Shown here in pieces: positions 27,159 to 36,318 of a DNA stretch of 64,000 bases (its first letter is position 1; the number at the start of each line of letters is the position of its first letter). The notes under the pieces are model-generated. The model worked only from the letters and a program-made list of their open reading frames with translations. It was not told where the DNA came from and did not search any database. The DNA comes from Bacteroides sp. Lineage in GTDB: Bacteria; Bacteroidota; Bacteroidia; Bacteroidales; Bacteroidaceae. The translations under genes were made by a program, and so were the position numbers. The stretch is taken from positions 16,160-80,159 of the forward strand of contig JAFUNS010000048.1 of assembly GCA_017472925.1 (NCBI GenBank), given 5' to 3'.

Positions 27159-28826
27159 TTAAAATGTATATTCCATCCGGGTTTCATTTCCACAATAGTC
27201 GGTAACTACAATCTCCATTTTATGAGTTACTCCCTTTTTCAAACGTTCTGGATGTTTCATCTTCAGTCGGGCATTCTTGGAACTGAAGGCAAACAAGGCA
27301 AACTTTCCGTCTATGTACACCTTGTAGCTCTTAATACCTGTCTCTGCATCCGATATGCGAAACTGAATGTTCCCCGTACGCCATTGCGGCTTGTTGAGCG
27401 GAACCACCTTCGGTCCTATTGTATCAATAGCCACCGTATAAGTACCTAATTCACGGATAGTAGCATGCATCCACCCGTTTTCAAAGTATCCTCCCATCGA
27501 AGCCCTGCGGCCCTTCTTTTTCTGTATCACATAATACTTCGACATATCGGTCACCGGAAACTCGTGTACACCTATCATCAGTTCGCAAGCCGCATGGAAG
27601 GGTACCGGTGCATCGTGTATCTGGTATTCGTACGACACCGCTGCCGAATCCTTGGTCAGCTGATAGTTCAACTCCACATCGTCGTAGAGCATTCCTTCAG
27701 GAATAGTCAGTTGCAAACCCAAGTCCCACACCACATTCTTCCGGTTCCACTTCAAGAAGTTCTTTCCTTCAGGTTGCCAAGGTCCAATGGGTTGTTCCTT
27801 ACCCTTCACTACAAAAGAGTACGTACGGCTGTTTCCATACAAATCCTCCAACTCATAACGGAAGTGATAGTCACGTTCCTCGTCTATGGTTATCACTCCC
27901 CCATTTTCATCGGCCTTCAACATACGCCAAGGATTACCGGGCAACACTTGCGAACGCATAAACCAACTATTCTTCATTACATACTCCTCGTAGTCAGTCC
28001 AAGCATTGATGGCACGGTTCTCGTCGGGTAGGAATCCATCTACCGTACTACGGAACACTTCCACGGAGTCTACATACAAGGTTACCGAATGTACTCCGTA
28101 ATTATTGTGTGTACCGTCCATATAGTCATACGCCTTGATTCCTGCAGCTATTTCTCCCCATGCCTCCAGTCGGTTATTCTTCCCGGCAAATGAGAATGAA
28201 CGCTTCTTCTGCGAACCGTTCAGCACCCCTTTCCCCCGTTGCGGATAAATCATGAAGTGTGTGGCTCGTGGCGCCGTAGTATCCTTTATCTTGTCCATGT
28301 AGAACTGAAGCGGGTCAATGTATTCGTCCGTATCAGTCTTCCGTATTTCCATATGCAGATGCGGACCGAAGGAATACCCTTCATTACCGCTCCATGCAAA
28401 CACCTCTCCTTGTGCAAATCGGAATCTATTCGGTTCAAACTCCATATCCACGACAAAAGTTTCGTTTTCGTACTGATATGCTTCGACCTCTTGGGCTATC
28501 TCGGGTGCAAACCTTATCAAATGTCCATGCACCGATGTATATCCGTTGTCGTGCACCATATATACCGCCTGTCCGTATCCTCCGGGAGTAACTGTTACAC
28601 GGCTCACATACCCATCGGCTATGTTTCGGATGGGTTTCCCCACGGCACCTTGTGTCTTGAAGTCCAGTCCCCCATGAAAGTGGTTGGACCGCAGTTCACC
28701 GAAGTTACCGCTCAGCGTCAGCGGAAAGTCAAACGGAGGGATGAATGACACAGCCGGTTGCTCTTGTGCCGAAGCCCCCAATGCCATCATCATCGCCAGC
28801 ATTCCTATCCATTTATATATATTCAT
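27159..28826 (-). CDS. Periplasmic M23 family metallopeptidase
   Basis: A 555-residue secreted protein with an N-terminal signal (MNIYKWIGMLAMMMALGASA) and an M23/LytM peptidase domain near the N-terminus: NHFHGGLDFKTQG near residue 48 has the H-x3-D zinc motif and GPHLHMEIR near 153 has the H-x-H motif. So the zinc site is complete. The remaining 370 residues are beta-rich, possibly Ig-like, of unknown role. Such proteins cut peptidoglycan cross-links or regulate amidases. The start overlaps the tatC stop by four bases, indicating coupling. Confidence 0.92.
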   Translation of the reverse strand: MNIYKWIGMLAMMMALGASAQEQPAVSFIPPFDFPLTLSGNFGELRSNHFHGGLDFKTQGAVGKPIRNIADGYVSRVTVTPGGYGQAVYMVHDNGYTSVHGHLIRFAPEIAQEVEAYQYENETFVVDMEFEPNRFRFAQGEVFAWSGNEGYSFGPHLHMEIRKTDTDEYIDPLQFYMDKIKDTTAPRATHFMIYPQRGKGVLNGSQKKRSFSFAGKNNRLEAWGEIAAGIKAYDYMDGTHNNYGVHSVTLYVDSVEVFRSTVDGFLPDENRAINAWTDYEEYVMKNSWFMRSQVLPGNPWRMLKADENGGVITIDEERDYHFRYELEDLYGNSRTYSFVVKGKEQPIGPWQPEGKNFLKWNRKNVVWDLGLQLTIPEGMLYDDVELNYQLTKDSAAVSYEYQIHDAPVPFHAACELMIGVHEFPVTDMSKYYVIQKKKGRRASMGGYFENGWMHATIRELGTYTVAIDTIGPKVVPLNKPQWRTGNIQFRISDAETGIKSYKVYIDGKFALFAFSSKNARLKMKHPERLKKGVTHKMEIVVTDYCGNETRMEYTF

Positions 28827-29593
28827 TCCTGTATTTCTCTTCTTTTTCGTTCAGTGCTCCTCACCACCATGATGCTCACCTCATAAAGCAGATACATGGG
28901 TAGTGCCACCAATGAAAGGGTGAACACATCCGATGTAGGCGTAATGATAGCCGCTATCACCAATATGATGACTATGGCATGGCGCCGATAATTCTTCATA
29001 AATGCCGATGTAAGGAATCCCAGTTTACCGAACAGCCAACTCAGGATAGGTATCTCAAACACAATCCCCATCATCAGGCTCAGCATCATCAGCGTATCCA
29101 CGTACGAAGTCAGTGTAATGGTGTTCTCCACCACCTCGCTCACCTGATAAGTGGCCAGAAAGCGGAACGTAAGGGGAAATATCAAGAAGTAACTGAGACA
29201 TACACCTACCATAAACAGCAAGTATCCCCAACAAGTTACCCCCACCACATACTTCCGTTCGTTTTCATAAAGTGCGGGAGAAACAAATCTGAACAATTGA
29301 TAAATAATATAAGGCGATGCCAACAGAATACCTGCATAGCACGCCACCTTCATGTGTGTAATGAATTGCGAAGCCAGTTGGGTATTGATAAGCTTTACTT
29401 GAAAGTCCTCTGCCCCCAGCCATTGGTAAAGGATAAAATCCGTTTCTTGTGGAGCCAACACCACTCCAAACAATTCATCTTTAAAGCAGAAGGCCACCAC
29501 CATCAGCAACACCACTGCACCAACCACACGGAACAACACCTTTCGGAGTTCTTCCAGATGGTCCCAAAAAGTAAGAACCGGCTGTTCTTGCAT
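28823..29593 (-). CDS. tatC: Sec-independent protein translocase TatC
   Basis: Core membrane receptor of the twin-arginine translocation system, which exports folded proteins. The 256-residue protein has about six transmembrane helices and the family motifs FWDHLEELRKVLFRV near residue 9 (first helix entrance) and YALFVSPALYENERKYV-like RFVSPALYENERK near 125. The end is charged (STERKRREIQE). It overlaps tatA by one base and the M23 gene by four. Only TatA and TatC are visible, consistent with the minimal TatAC systems of many bacteria. Confidence 0.96.
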   Translation of the reverse strand: MQEQPVLTFWDHLEELRKVLFRVVGAVVLLMVVAFCFKDELFGVVLAPQETDFILYQWLGAEDFQVKLINTQLASQFITHMKVACYAGILLASPYIIYQLFRFVSPALYENERKYVVGVTCWGYLLFMVGVCLSYFLIFPLTFRFLATYQVSEVVENTITLTSYVDTLMMLSLMMGIVFEIPILSWLFGKLGFLTSAFMKNYRRHAIVIILVIAAIITPTSDVFTLSLVALPMYLLYEVSIMVVRSTERKRREIQE

Positions 29594-29790
29594 TACTGCT
29601 TGTCTTCTTTCTTATCGTTCTTCACTTCACCTTCAATTTCGTTCATGCCGTCCTTGAAGCTCTTCACTCCTTTACCCAGACCTTTCATCAGTTCAGGAAT
29701 TTTTTTTCCTCCAAAAAAAAGAAGTACCACCAAAGCGATGAGCAATATTTCCTGCATTCCCAAACCTAAAAACAATAATGTAGTATTCAT
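29593..29790 (-). CDS. tatA: TatA/E twin-arginine translocase pore subunit
   Basis: A 65-residue pore-forming subunit: one transmembrane helix at about 5-22 ([19 protein letters not shown]), the hinge [17 protein letters not shown], then an amphipathic helix and a charged tail. It polymerises in the inner membrane next to TatC. Gene order tatA-tatC is usual. A -7 box TATTTTTG on the minus strand at 29821 lies 30 bases upstream and should drive the whole four-gene run through the M23 and C69 peptidases. Confidence 0.95.
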   Translation of the reverse strand: MNTTLLFLGLGMQEILLIALVVLLFFGGKKIPELMKGLGKGVKSFKDGMNEIEGEVKNDKKEDKQ

Positions 29791-29820
29791 AAGTTTACTT
29801 TTCCTAATTTCATTTGCCTA

Positions 29821-29828
29821 CAAAAATA
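29821..29828 (-). promoter_or_regulatory. -7 box for tatA operon
   Basis: TATTTTTG on the minus strand, 30 bases before the tatA start. Confidence 0.6.
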
Positions 29829-29936
29829 AGCAGAATCTGTAACAGTGACAAATGTTTCATTATTTTTATTTGGTGGACAAATGCGTATATATTATCGTTA
29901 AAAGTCTCTTCCCTTTTTATTTACAAAATATTTACT

Positions 29937-29944
29937 TACATTTG
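29937..29944 (+). promoter_or_regulatory. -7 box for esterase-GH2 pair
   Basis: TACATTTG, 92 bases before the esterase ATG, leaving a fairly long leader. Confidence 0.5.
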
Positions 29945-30036
29945 TATCAACGGAATTTCAGCTGTACATTTTATGAAAAATGTATCCGAATGATACTATT
30001 ATTTATAGGAAGCATTAACTATTAACCAATAAAGAC

Positions 30037-31461
30037 ATGAAAAAGACATTATTCCTTCTGATGGCATTGCTGCCAACGGCATTATGCGCTCAATTGTTCG
30101 ACAGCTCGACAAGCGCTACCAAGGCCCAAACCAAGTATGGCGAAGTAGCCGGTTACATCGACAACAATGTGTACACCTACAAAGGAATCCCTTATGCTCA
30201 AGCAGAGCGGTTTATGCCGGCACAGGAACCCAAAGCCTGGCAAGGTGTGCGCTCCTCACGTCATTGGGGACCTGTGTGTCCGCAAGCCAAGAACAACGGT
30301 TGGCGTAGCGATGGAAACGCTTTCTTTTACCAATGGAACGATGGATACCAGAGCGAGGACTGCTTGCGGCTTAACATCTGGACAAAAGGTTTGAACGACG
30401 GAAAGAAACGTCCCGTACTCTTCTGGCTGCACGGTGGCGGCTATACCAGTGGCAACGGTCAGGAACATCCGGGATACGACGGTCGCAATCTGGCCGACAA
30501 GGGTGATGTTGTGGTTGTTACCATCAATCATCGTCTGAATGTACTCGGCTTCCTCGACCTCTCGGCTTTTGGCGACAAATACAAAGAATCATCCAGTGTA
30601 GGTATGACCGATATTGTAGCTGCCCTACGATGGGTGCGTGATAACATTGCCTACTTTGGTGGCGACCCCGATTGTGTGACCATTTTTGGCCAGTCAGGCG
30701 GTGGTGGTAAAGTATCCACCCTACTCTGCATGCCCTCGGCACAAGGTCTGTTCCATAGAGCCATGGTGATGAGCGGTTCCTTCCTTGGCAGTACCCCGCA
30801 AGCCTTAGCCCGTGAGGTAGGCCAACAAACAGCCTGGTATTTGGGACTTACCACCGAAACGATTGACAGCATCCAGCACGTGCCTTATGAACAACTGCTT
30901 GCAGCAGCCGACAAGGCTTTCCGTGAAGTAAGCCGCCGTCATAGTGACAAGAAGATAGGTCATGGCATCCGATTGGGTTGGGGCCCAGTAAACGATGGCG
31001 ACATCATGCCCGGCATCTTCGAGAACGGCAGCGAACGTATTTCCAACGACATCCCTTTGCTCATCGGTTCCACCCTCAACGAGTTCTCTACCCCTAAGGT
31101 AGACCAGATGGTTCGTCCGGCTGTCATCCAGCAGGCCACCATCCGTTGCAACGATGGCGGAGCCCCGGTATACGTCTACCTATCTTCCTACCAGACACCT
31201 ACACTTGACGGCAACAACCATGCCTGCCACAACAGCGACATCCCCTTCTTCTTTAATAATATAGTGAAAAGCGCCCAAATGACCGGTGCTACCAAAGAAG
31301 GCATTGCGTTAGGCGACAAGATGAGTTCGGTATTGATAAACTTTGCCCGTACCGGTAACCCCAACACCAAGGGATTACCCAAGTGGCCGGCTTTCACTCC
31401 CGAGACCGAAGCTACCATGGTATTTGATGCTCCAAAATGTAAAGTAACCTATAAGGAATAA
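30037..31461 (+). CDS. Secreted type-B carboxylesterase
   Basis: Alpha/beta-hydrolase esterase, 474 residues, with a signal peptide (LFLLMALLPTALCAQ). The oxyanion region LHGGGYTSGN is near residue 131, the nucleophile elbow GQSGGGGK gives Ser220, SEDCLRLNIWT near 106 is typical of family type B, and Glu349 (STLNEF) and His398 (HACHNSD) complete the triad. The Glu-to-His distance (49 residues) and total length (usual 520-550) suggest an in-frame loss of about 60-80 residues between them. Secreted esterase paired with GH2 six bases downstream, so probably acting on esterified glycans. Substrate unknown. Confidence 0.85.
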   Translation: MKKTLFLLMALLPTALCAQLFDSSTSATKAQTKYGEVAGYIDNNVYTYKGIPYAQAERFMPAQEPKAWQGVRSSRHWGPVCPQAKNNGWRSDGNAFFYQWNDGYQSEDCLRLNIWTKGLNDGKKRPVLFWLHGGGYTSGNGQEHPGYDGRNLADKGDVVVVTINHRLNVLGFLDLSAFGDKYKESSSVGMTDIVAALRWVRDNIAYFGGDPDCVTIFGQSGGGGKVSTLLCMPSAQGLFHRAMVMSGSFLGSTPQALAREVGQQTAWYLGLTTETIDSIQHVPYEQLLAAADKAFREVSRRHSDKKIGHGIRLGWGPVNDGDIMPGIFENGSERISNDIPLLIGSTLNEFSTPKVDQMVRPAVIQQATIRCNDGGAPVYVYLSSYQTPTLDGNNHACHNSDIPFFFNNIVKSAQMTGATKEGIALGDKMSSVLINFARTGNPNTKGLPKWPAFTPETEATMVFDAPKCKVTYKE

Positions 31462-31466
31462 GAGAT

Positions 31467-33962
31467 ATGAAAAGACACGCATTAATTTGGATGCTGGCAC
31501 TGCTGACAATTATATCGGCTGCGGCCCAATCCAGGAAAATAACTAATATGGATGCCGATTGGCGTTTCCATAGAGGTGATGTTACGGGAGCTGAAGCAGC
31601 TTCTTTCAACGATACCGACTGGCGAAAACTCAATGTACCCCATGATTGGAGTATTGAAGGAGAGAACCTACAAGATAACCCTGGCGGAGGCAGTATCGGC
31701 TACTTCCCCACTGGCATGGGTTGGTACAGAAAGACATTCGATGTAAAAGGATTCAACAAAAAGAAACGCTATACCATCGAGTTTGATGGTATTTACATGA
31801 ACAGTACGGTGTGGATCAATGGACATGAGTTGGGAACATGGCCTTTCGGATACTCCAGTTTCTCTTACGATTTAACACCCTATCTGCGCAAATCAAAGAA
31901 TGTACTGACTGTAAAAGTAGACAATTCTCAACAAACCAATTCACGGTGGTACACAGGCTCGGGCATCTACCGCCATGTACGTTTGGTAGAGACGGCTCAC
32001 ACACGATTCGCTCAATGGGGAGTGTTCAACAGCACTCTGAATCTGAGTGAACAACAGGCAACAATACGCGTGAAATCCGAAGTGGAGAATGGCGAAACCA
32101 TAGGCCGTCAACTTATAGTACGCCATGAGGTCATTGATGCCACCGGAAATTGTGTAGCTACTTCCGAACAAGCCATTACATTGGAAGCCGGCGACAAGAA
32201 GACCGACGAACAGACTTTCACTGTAACCAACCCTAACGTCTGGAATTTAGAACATCCTTATTTATATACCCTACGTTCAACATTGCTCAATGGTAAGCGA
32301 ATAATGGATGTCGTTGACAACACACTGGGTATCCGTACCATTGAATATCCTTTAGACAAAGGTTTTCTTCTTAACGGCAAGCAAGTCAAAATGAAAGGTG
32401 TAAACCTACATCACGATGGTGGTGCCGTAGGTGCAGCTGTGCCAGAACGAGTATGGGAACGACGGTTGGAAATTCTTAAAAGCGGCGGTTGTAATGCCAT
32501 CCGCACGGCCCATAACCCACCAGCTCCCGAGTTTCTCGACCTTTGCGACCGCATGGGATTTTTAGTAATGGACGAAGCTTTCGACCAATGGATTTCACCT
32601 AAGAACAAGCAAGACTATCACCTTTATTTCCAAGAATGGCATGAACGAGACCTCACCGCTATGGTGGCCCGTGACCGCAATCACCCTTCAGTAGTGATGT
32701 GGAGTATCGGTAATGAAATACGCGACCAACAATCGGCCGAAGGCGCCAAGGCAGCCGCCCAATTGATAGCCATCTGTCATCAGTTGGACGATACACGTCT
32801 GGTTACTTGTGGTAACGACGAAATAGCATCGAATACTCCCACATCACCGGAATTCTTGGCAGCTTTCGAAAACGACATTGTAGGCTATAATTACCCCGAC
32901 CGTTGGCGTACCCGCCGAGAAGTAATCTATGCCATCGACAAGGCTGCTTATCCTAACCGCCGCGTAGTGGCAACCGAGTCTACCGGTTTGGGTGGCGCAC
33001 GCCGTCAATACCAATGGCCGGGTACCACACCTCCACCCCAATTGGGAGCCGGTGCCGATGGTTTCAGTCCCCAGCAACAACAACGACCTCAGTTCCGTCG
33101 ACGTCCACAACGAGGAATCATCAGTAGCAATATGATTGACGTTGAGCAACGCTGGCGCTTCACTACAGCCTACGACTACGTAATTGGCGATTTCATGTGG
33201 ACAGGCATCGATTACTACGGAGAATCCCGATGGCCCTCACGTGGCAGTCAGTCGGGTTATCTCGACAACTGCGGCTTCCCCAAAGACGGTTATTGGTTCT
33301 TCAAGAGCATTTGGAGTAAAGAACCGGTACTCCACTTGTTGCCCCACTGGAATTGGGAAGGACACGAAGGACAAATTACGCAAGTAGCCTGTTTCACCAA
33401 TTGCGAAGAAGTGGAATTGTTTGTCAATGGCAAATCGTATGGCAAGAAAGCTACCGAGTATCCACGTAGAGGTGTTAACCCCAGTTGGGCATCTTACGAC
33501 CCCGACAAGCATTATGCCACTACGGCCGACTTACACCTTGTATGGGATGTGGAATACCAACCAGGCGAAATAAAAGTCGTTGGCAAACATGGTGACAAGA
33601 CTTTCGAGGAAGTTATCCGTACAGCAGACAAGCCGGCACAGTTGCGAGCTACTGTCGACAGACCATCCTTCCGCGCCATACCATCCGATGTGGCACATGT
33701 CACTGTCGAAGTATTGGACAAGGATGGCAACATTTGCCCCCTTGCCGATAATCTAGTTCACTTCAGCGTAACAGGTGGCCGTCTCATTGGTGTGGAAAAT
33801 GGTAATATGGCCGACCTCGGTTCAGTACTTGCTTCCGAACGTAAAGCATGGTCGGGAAAATGTCTTGCCATCATTGCTGCCGACCGTCCCGGTCCAGTCA
33901 CCGTCACTGTTCAAGCCGATGGCCTACCCCAATCCTCGGTAACATTTACAGCTACCAAGTAA
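31467..33962 (+). CDS. Glycoside hydrolase family 2 (beta-galactosidase-like)
   Basis: Secreted exo-glycosidase of 831 residues: signal peptide (1-20), GH2 sugar-binding domain (25-185, with VPHDWSIEG near 58), Ig-like domain (185-290), TIM barrel (295-640) and C-terminal beta domains of the DUF4982/GH2-C5 type. Acid/base Glu417 (MWSIGNE) and nucleophile Glu504 (VVATESTG) are present. An unusual Pro/Gln/Arg-rich insert at about 510-550 follows the nucleophile. Beta-galactosidase is the best guess; beta-glucuronidase-type specificity cannot be excluded. Six bases after the esterase gene; no susCD pair is close. Confidence 0.9.
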   Translation: MKRHALIWMLALLTIISAAAQSRKITNMDADWRFHRGDVTGAEAASFNDTDWRKLNVPHDWSIEGENLQDNPGGGSIGYFPTGMGWYRKTFDVKGFNKKKRYTIEFDGIYMNSTVWINGHELGTWPFGYSSFSYDLTPYLRKSKNVLTVKVDNSQQTNSRWYTGSGIYRHVRLVETAHTRFAQWGVFNSTLNLSEQQATIRVKSEVENGETIGRQLIVRHEVIDATGNCVATSEQAITLEAGDKKTDEQTFTVTNPNVWNLEHPYLYTLRSTLLNGKRIMDVVDNTLGIRTIEYPLDKGFLLNGKQVKMKGVNLHHDGGAVGAAVPERVWERRLEILKSGGCNAIRTAHNPPAPEFLDLCDRMGFLVMDEAFDQWISPKNKQDYHLYFQEWHERDLTAMVARDRNHPSVVMWSIGNEIRDQQSAEGAKAAAQLIAICHQLDDTRLVTCGNDEIASNTPTSPEFLAAFENDIVGYNYPDRWRTRREVIYAIDKAAYPNRRVVATESTGLGGARRQYQWPGTTPPPQLGAGADGFSPQQQQRPQFRRRPQRGIISSNMIDVEQRWRFTTAYDYVIGDFMWTGIDYYGESRWPSRGSQSGYLDNCGFPKDGYWFFKSIWSKEPVLHLLPHWNWEGHEGQITQVACFTNCEEVELFVNGKSYGKKATEYPRRGVNPSWASYDPDKHYATTADLHLVWDVEYQPGEIKVVGKHGDKTFEEVIRTADKPAQLRATVDRPSFRAIPSDVAHVTVEVLDKDGNICPLADNLVHFSVTGGRLIGVENGNMADLGSVLASERKAWSGKCLAIIAADRPGPVTVTVQADGLPQSSVTFTATK

Positions 33963-34015
33963 AAATGCTTTAGAACTAACAATAAAAGAGTAATCTTTAT
34001 TACCCGATAAAATGA

Positions 34016-34053
34016 AAGCGTACCGCCGATTTTGTTCTGCGATACGCTTTTTC
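34016..34053 (+). terminator. Terminator after the GH2 gene
   Basis: AAAGCGTA (34016-34023) pairs with TACGCTTT (34044-34051), then Ts. A second small stem GTAAT/ATTAC lies at 33991-34004. Confidence 0.85.
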
Positions 34054-34142
34054 TTGTACCCTTGTTGCAAATTCTATCGTTCCCGAAGTTTTCGTCGGCT
34101 TATCTCTCTCTCTGATATAATTCACAAGAGAAAGAATTTTCG

Positions 34143-34150
34143 TAACTTTG
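34143..34150 (+). promoter_or_regulatory. -7 box for the MFS gene
   Basis: TAACTTTG, 22 bases before the MFS start. Confidence 0.6.
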
Positions 34151-34172
34151 CGCCGAAAGAAACCAACCGATT

Positions 34173-35357
34173 ATGTATTTTTTACTGCTCGCCATCATCT
34201 ACATTGCATTCATTTCGCTTGGCTTGCCCGATTCCGTATTGGGAGCAGCCTGGCCATCCATGTACAGGTCTCTGAATGTTTCCGAAGGCTCGGCCGGTAT
34301 CCTTACCCTGCTGATGTATTCGGGCACCATGATTTCCAGCATGGCGAGCGACAAGATTATCCGCAAGCTTGGTACGGGACTTGTATTGGTACTATCGGTT
34401 TCGCTTACCGCTATCGTCATGTTCGGTTTCTCCATGGCCGAAAGTTTCGAAGCCCTATGCCTGTTAGCCCTTCCTTACGGACTTGGTGGAGGATGTGTAG
34501 ACGCATCGCTCAACAACTATGTAGCACTGCATTACAAAGCCCGTCACATGAATTTCCTTCATTGTTTTTGGGGCATAGGCACCATTATCAGTCCGCTGGT
34601 TATGGGTTCCTTTTTGGCACATGGAGGTGCATGGACACAAGGCTACCAAGCCATCGCCTGGTTTCAGACCATCCTGGTGGCCATTCTTCTGTGCTCCTTA
34701 CCCCTATGGAAACGAGAAAGCAATACCGACTCCCATTCCTCTACAGACACTTCCTTGTCCCTGAAAAGCCTCTTGTCCATTCCCGGAGTCAAGGCATCGC
34801 TTACCGCCTTCTTCTGCTATTGCGCCTTAGAGACCACCTTAGGCTTATGGACCACCACCTATCTGACCACCGTAAAAGGGACCGATATCGTGCTGGCCAC
34901 CCAATGTGGCATGTTGTTCTACGTAGGGATTGCAGTGGGCCGATTCTTATCCGGAATCGTTTCAGAGCAGTTGGGCGACATCAAACTAATAGCCTATGGT
35001 GTCATAACTACTACCCTATCCCTTTGTGCCCTGCTACTTCCCGGCATCGAAGGAATCGTTCTTTATTCACTGATTGTTCTGGCCGGTATAGGTTGCGGAC
35101 CAGTCTTCCCCAGCATGGTACACCATTCCCCCCAGATTACAGGTCCCAACGGTTCACAGCTCCTCATAGGCTTCCAACTGGCCATGGCTTCTGCCGGTTC
35201 TATCAGCATACCGGCACTGTTCGGGCTCATAGTCAATCTCCTATCCATTGCCCTGATGCCCATGTTCTGCCTGCTCTTCACCCTCCTGTTGGCCGTTATG
35301 ATACTAAAAATCAACCAATCGATTCTCTTTAAAAAACAATCCCCTATCCATCATTAA
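34173..35357 (+). CDS. MFS transporter
   Basis: A 394-residue inner-membrane permease with 12 predicted helices and an almost empty cytoplasmic tail. The first helix region FISLGLPDSVLGAAWPSMY is typical of the FucP/YbjJ-like branch, and RKLGTGLVLVLSV near residue 65 follows the A-motif position. A central loop (about 185-205, KRESNTDSHSSTD) separates the two halves. Substrate is not readable, though the branch often carries sugars. The start at 34173 is directly preceded by a promoter box. A long overlapping frame from 34148 is a shadow. Separated from the GH2 gene by a terminator. Confidence 0.88.
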   Translation: MYFLLLAIIYIAFISLGLPDSVLGAAWPSMYRSLNVSEGSAGILTLLMYSGTMISSMASDKIIRKLGTGLVLVLSVSLTAIVMFGFSMAESFEALCLLALPYGLGGGCVDASLNNYVALHYKARHMNFLHCFWGIGTIISPLVMGSFLAHGGAWTQGYQAIAWFQTILVAILLCSLPLWKRESNTDSHSSTDTSLSLKSLLSIPGVKASLTAFFCYCALETTLGLWTTTYLTTVKGTDIVLATQCGMLFYVGIAVGRFLSGIVSEQLGDIKLIAYGVITTTLSLCALLLPGIEGIVLYSLIVLAGIGCGPVFPSMVHHSPQITGPNGSQLLIGFQLAMASAGSISIPALFGLIVNLLSIALMPMFCLLFTLLLAVMILKINQSILFKKQSPIHH

Positions 35358-35401
35358 TTGACAGATAAGGGAGTATGATTTAACTTAATTGTCTATTCCA
35401 A

Positions 35402-35581
35402 TTATTCAGCCGGAGCCCACTTGCAACGAACAGGCGAAACGATAGCACCATCTTCTTTAAGCAGCTTCATAGCCTTTTCCACTTCTTTCTTATCCAAACC
35501 GCTAAGTTCTGCAATCTTACCTGCGTTGAGCGGAGTGCCAGCTTCCTTCATTGTTGCCAATACTTTTTCTTTTGCTTCCAT
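35402..35581 (-). CDS. 59-residue winged-helix-like small protein
   Basis: A short frame with Met at 35581: MEAKEKVLATMKEAGTPLNA, then GKIAELSGLDKKEVEKAMKL, then a beta-wing-like end GAIVSPVRCKWAPAE. The pattern of three helices and a wing (raise residues into a target gene as in MarR/ArsR-like folds) is clear: helix-turn-helix GKIAELSGLDKKEVEKAMK. I recall near-identical proteins as small transcriptional regulators in Bacteroides. It is a single gene, facing the MFS gene, and its targets are unknown. Codon use and the conserved pattern argue against a chance ORF. Confidence 0.72.
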   Translation of the reverse strand: MEAKEKVLATMKEAGTPLNAGKIAELSGLDKKEVEKAMKLLKEDGAIVSPVRCKWAPAE

Positions 35582-35717
35582 ATTCTTTTGTTTTATGAGT
35601 TATTATTCTTTTGATTTCTGTATTGCAAAGAAACAAACTATTCGGTTCATTTCCTAACAATGGGCGATAGAATTTGTTTATGAGGGGATAGATGGAGGCT
35701 ATGACTTACCATCACAA

Positions 35718-36314
35718 TCATTCTGCATCGGGCAATATAGCTTGTGCCCATTCAGGCACATCGGTTACATACATTTTACCCATAGCCCCATTCACTAAAC
35801 GGAACTGAAGCTTTGCTTCTTCCCCATCGATGGAGTTGTCATAAACATATAGGCGGTCTACGATTGAAGAAACAGCCTTGCAATTTTCAATGGATTTATA
35901 ATACCTTGATATGATTTTGGTAATAGGAACATCATGACCACCCTTCATTACTCTGTCGGCGATTCTTGATGCATTAATTTTAGGACTTGCTGTAGAAATG
36001 AAAAACAATCGGACGAAGAACCCTGACTTTTTAGCCTTGATTATAAACTGAACCTTATCATCTGCTGACATAACCGTTTCGAATACAAAGCTTTTCTTTT
36101 CCTCCAAACATTTCTCTCTCCACGCCGCACAATAGTTGGCAGCATTCAGTACCGCCTCCTTGGAGTTCCAGTCACCAAACATTTCGTTGGCCACTTCATC
36201 GGGATTGATGTAAGTGGTTCCCTCCGCCCATTCATGATGAAGAAATCTTTTGGTTACAGAAGTCTTACCCGAGCCATTGGGACCGGCAATAATGATCAAT
36301 TCGGGTTTACGCAT
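35718..36314 (-). CDS. Zeta toxin-like P-loop kinase
   Basis: A 198-residue P-loop protein: Walker A GPNGSGKT at residues 11-18, then the substrate-base region YINPDEVANEMFG near 36-48, ESVMS-like FETVMSADDK near 81, and FISTASPKINASRIADRV with the arginine-rich lid. This is the COG4185/zeta-toxin relative; zeta toxins phosphorylate UDP-N-acetylglucosamine and block wall synthesis. It is four bases after a 69-residue protein that could be its antitoxin and ends a four-gene minus-strand cassette with hepT and mntA. True toxicity is unproven; a non-toxic kinase is possible. Confidence 0.82.
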   Translation of the reverse strand: MRKPELIIIAGPNGSGKTSVTKRFLHHEWAEGTTYINPDEVANEMFGDWNSKEAVLNAANYCAAWREKCLEEKKSFVFETVMSADDKVQFIIKAKKSGFFVRLFFISTASPKINASRIADRVMKGGHDVPITKIISRYYKSIENCKAVSSIVDRLYVYDNSIDGEEAKLQFRLVNGAMGKMYVTDVPEWAQAILPDAE

Positions 36315-36318
36315 ATCT

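Noticed and set aside
29593-29790. Separate TatB gene
   Set aside because: Only one TatA/E-type protein of 65 residues is present; no longer TatB-like frame is adjacent.
34148-35332. Second 394-codon reading frame overlapping the MFS gene
   Set aside because: It is a frame shadow: the product is rich in Arg, His and Ser without known domains, while the 34173 frame is a clear membrane permease.
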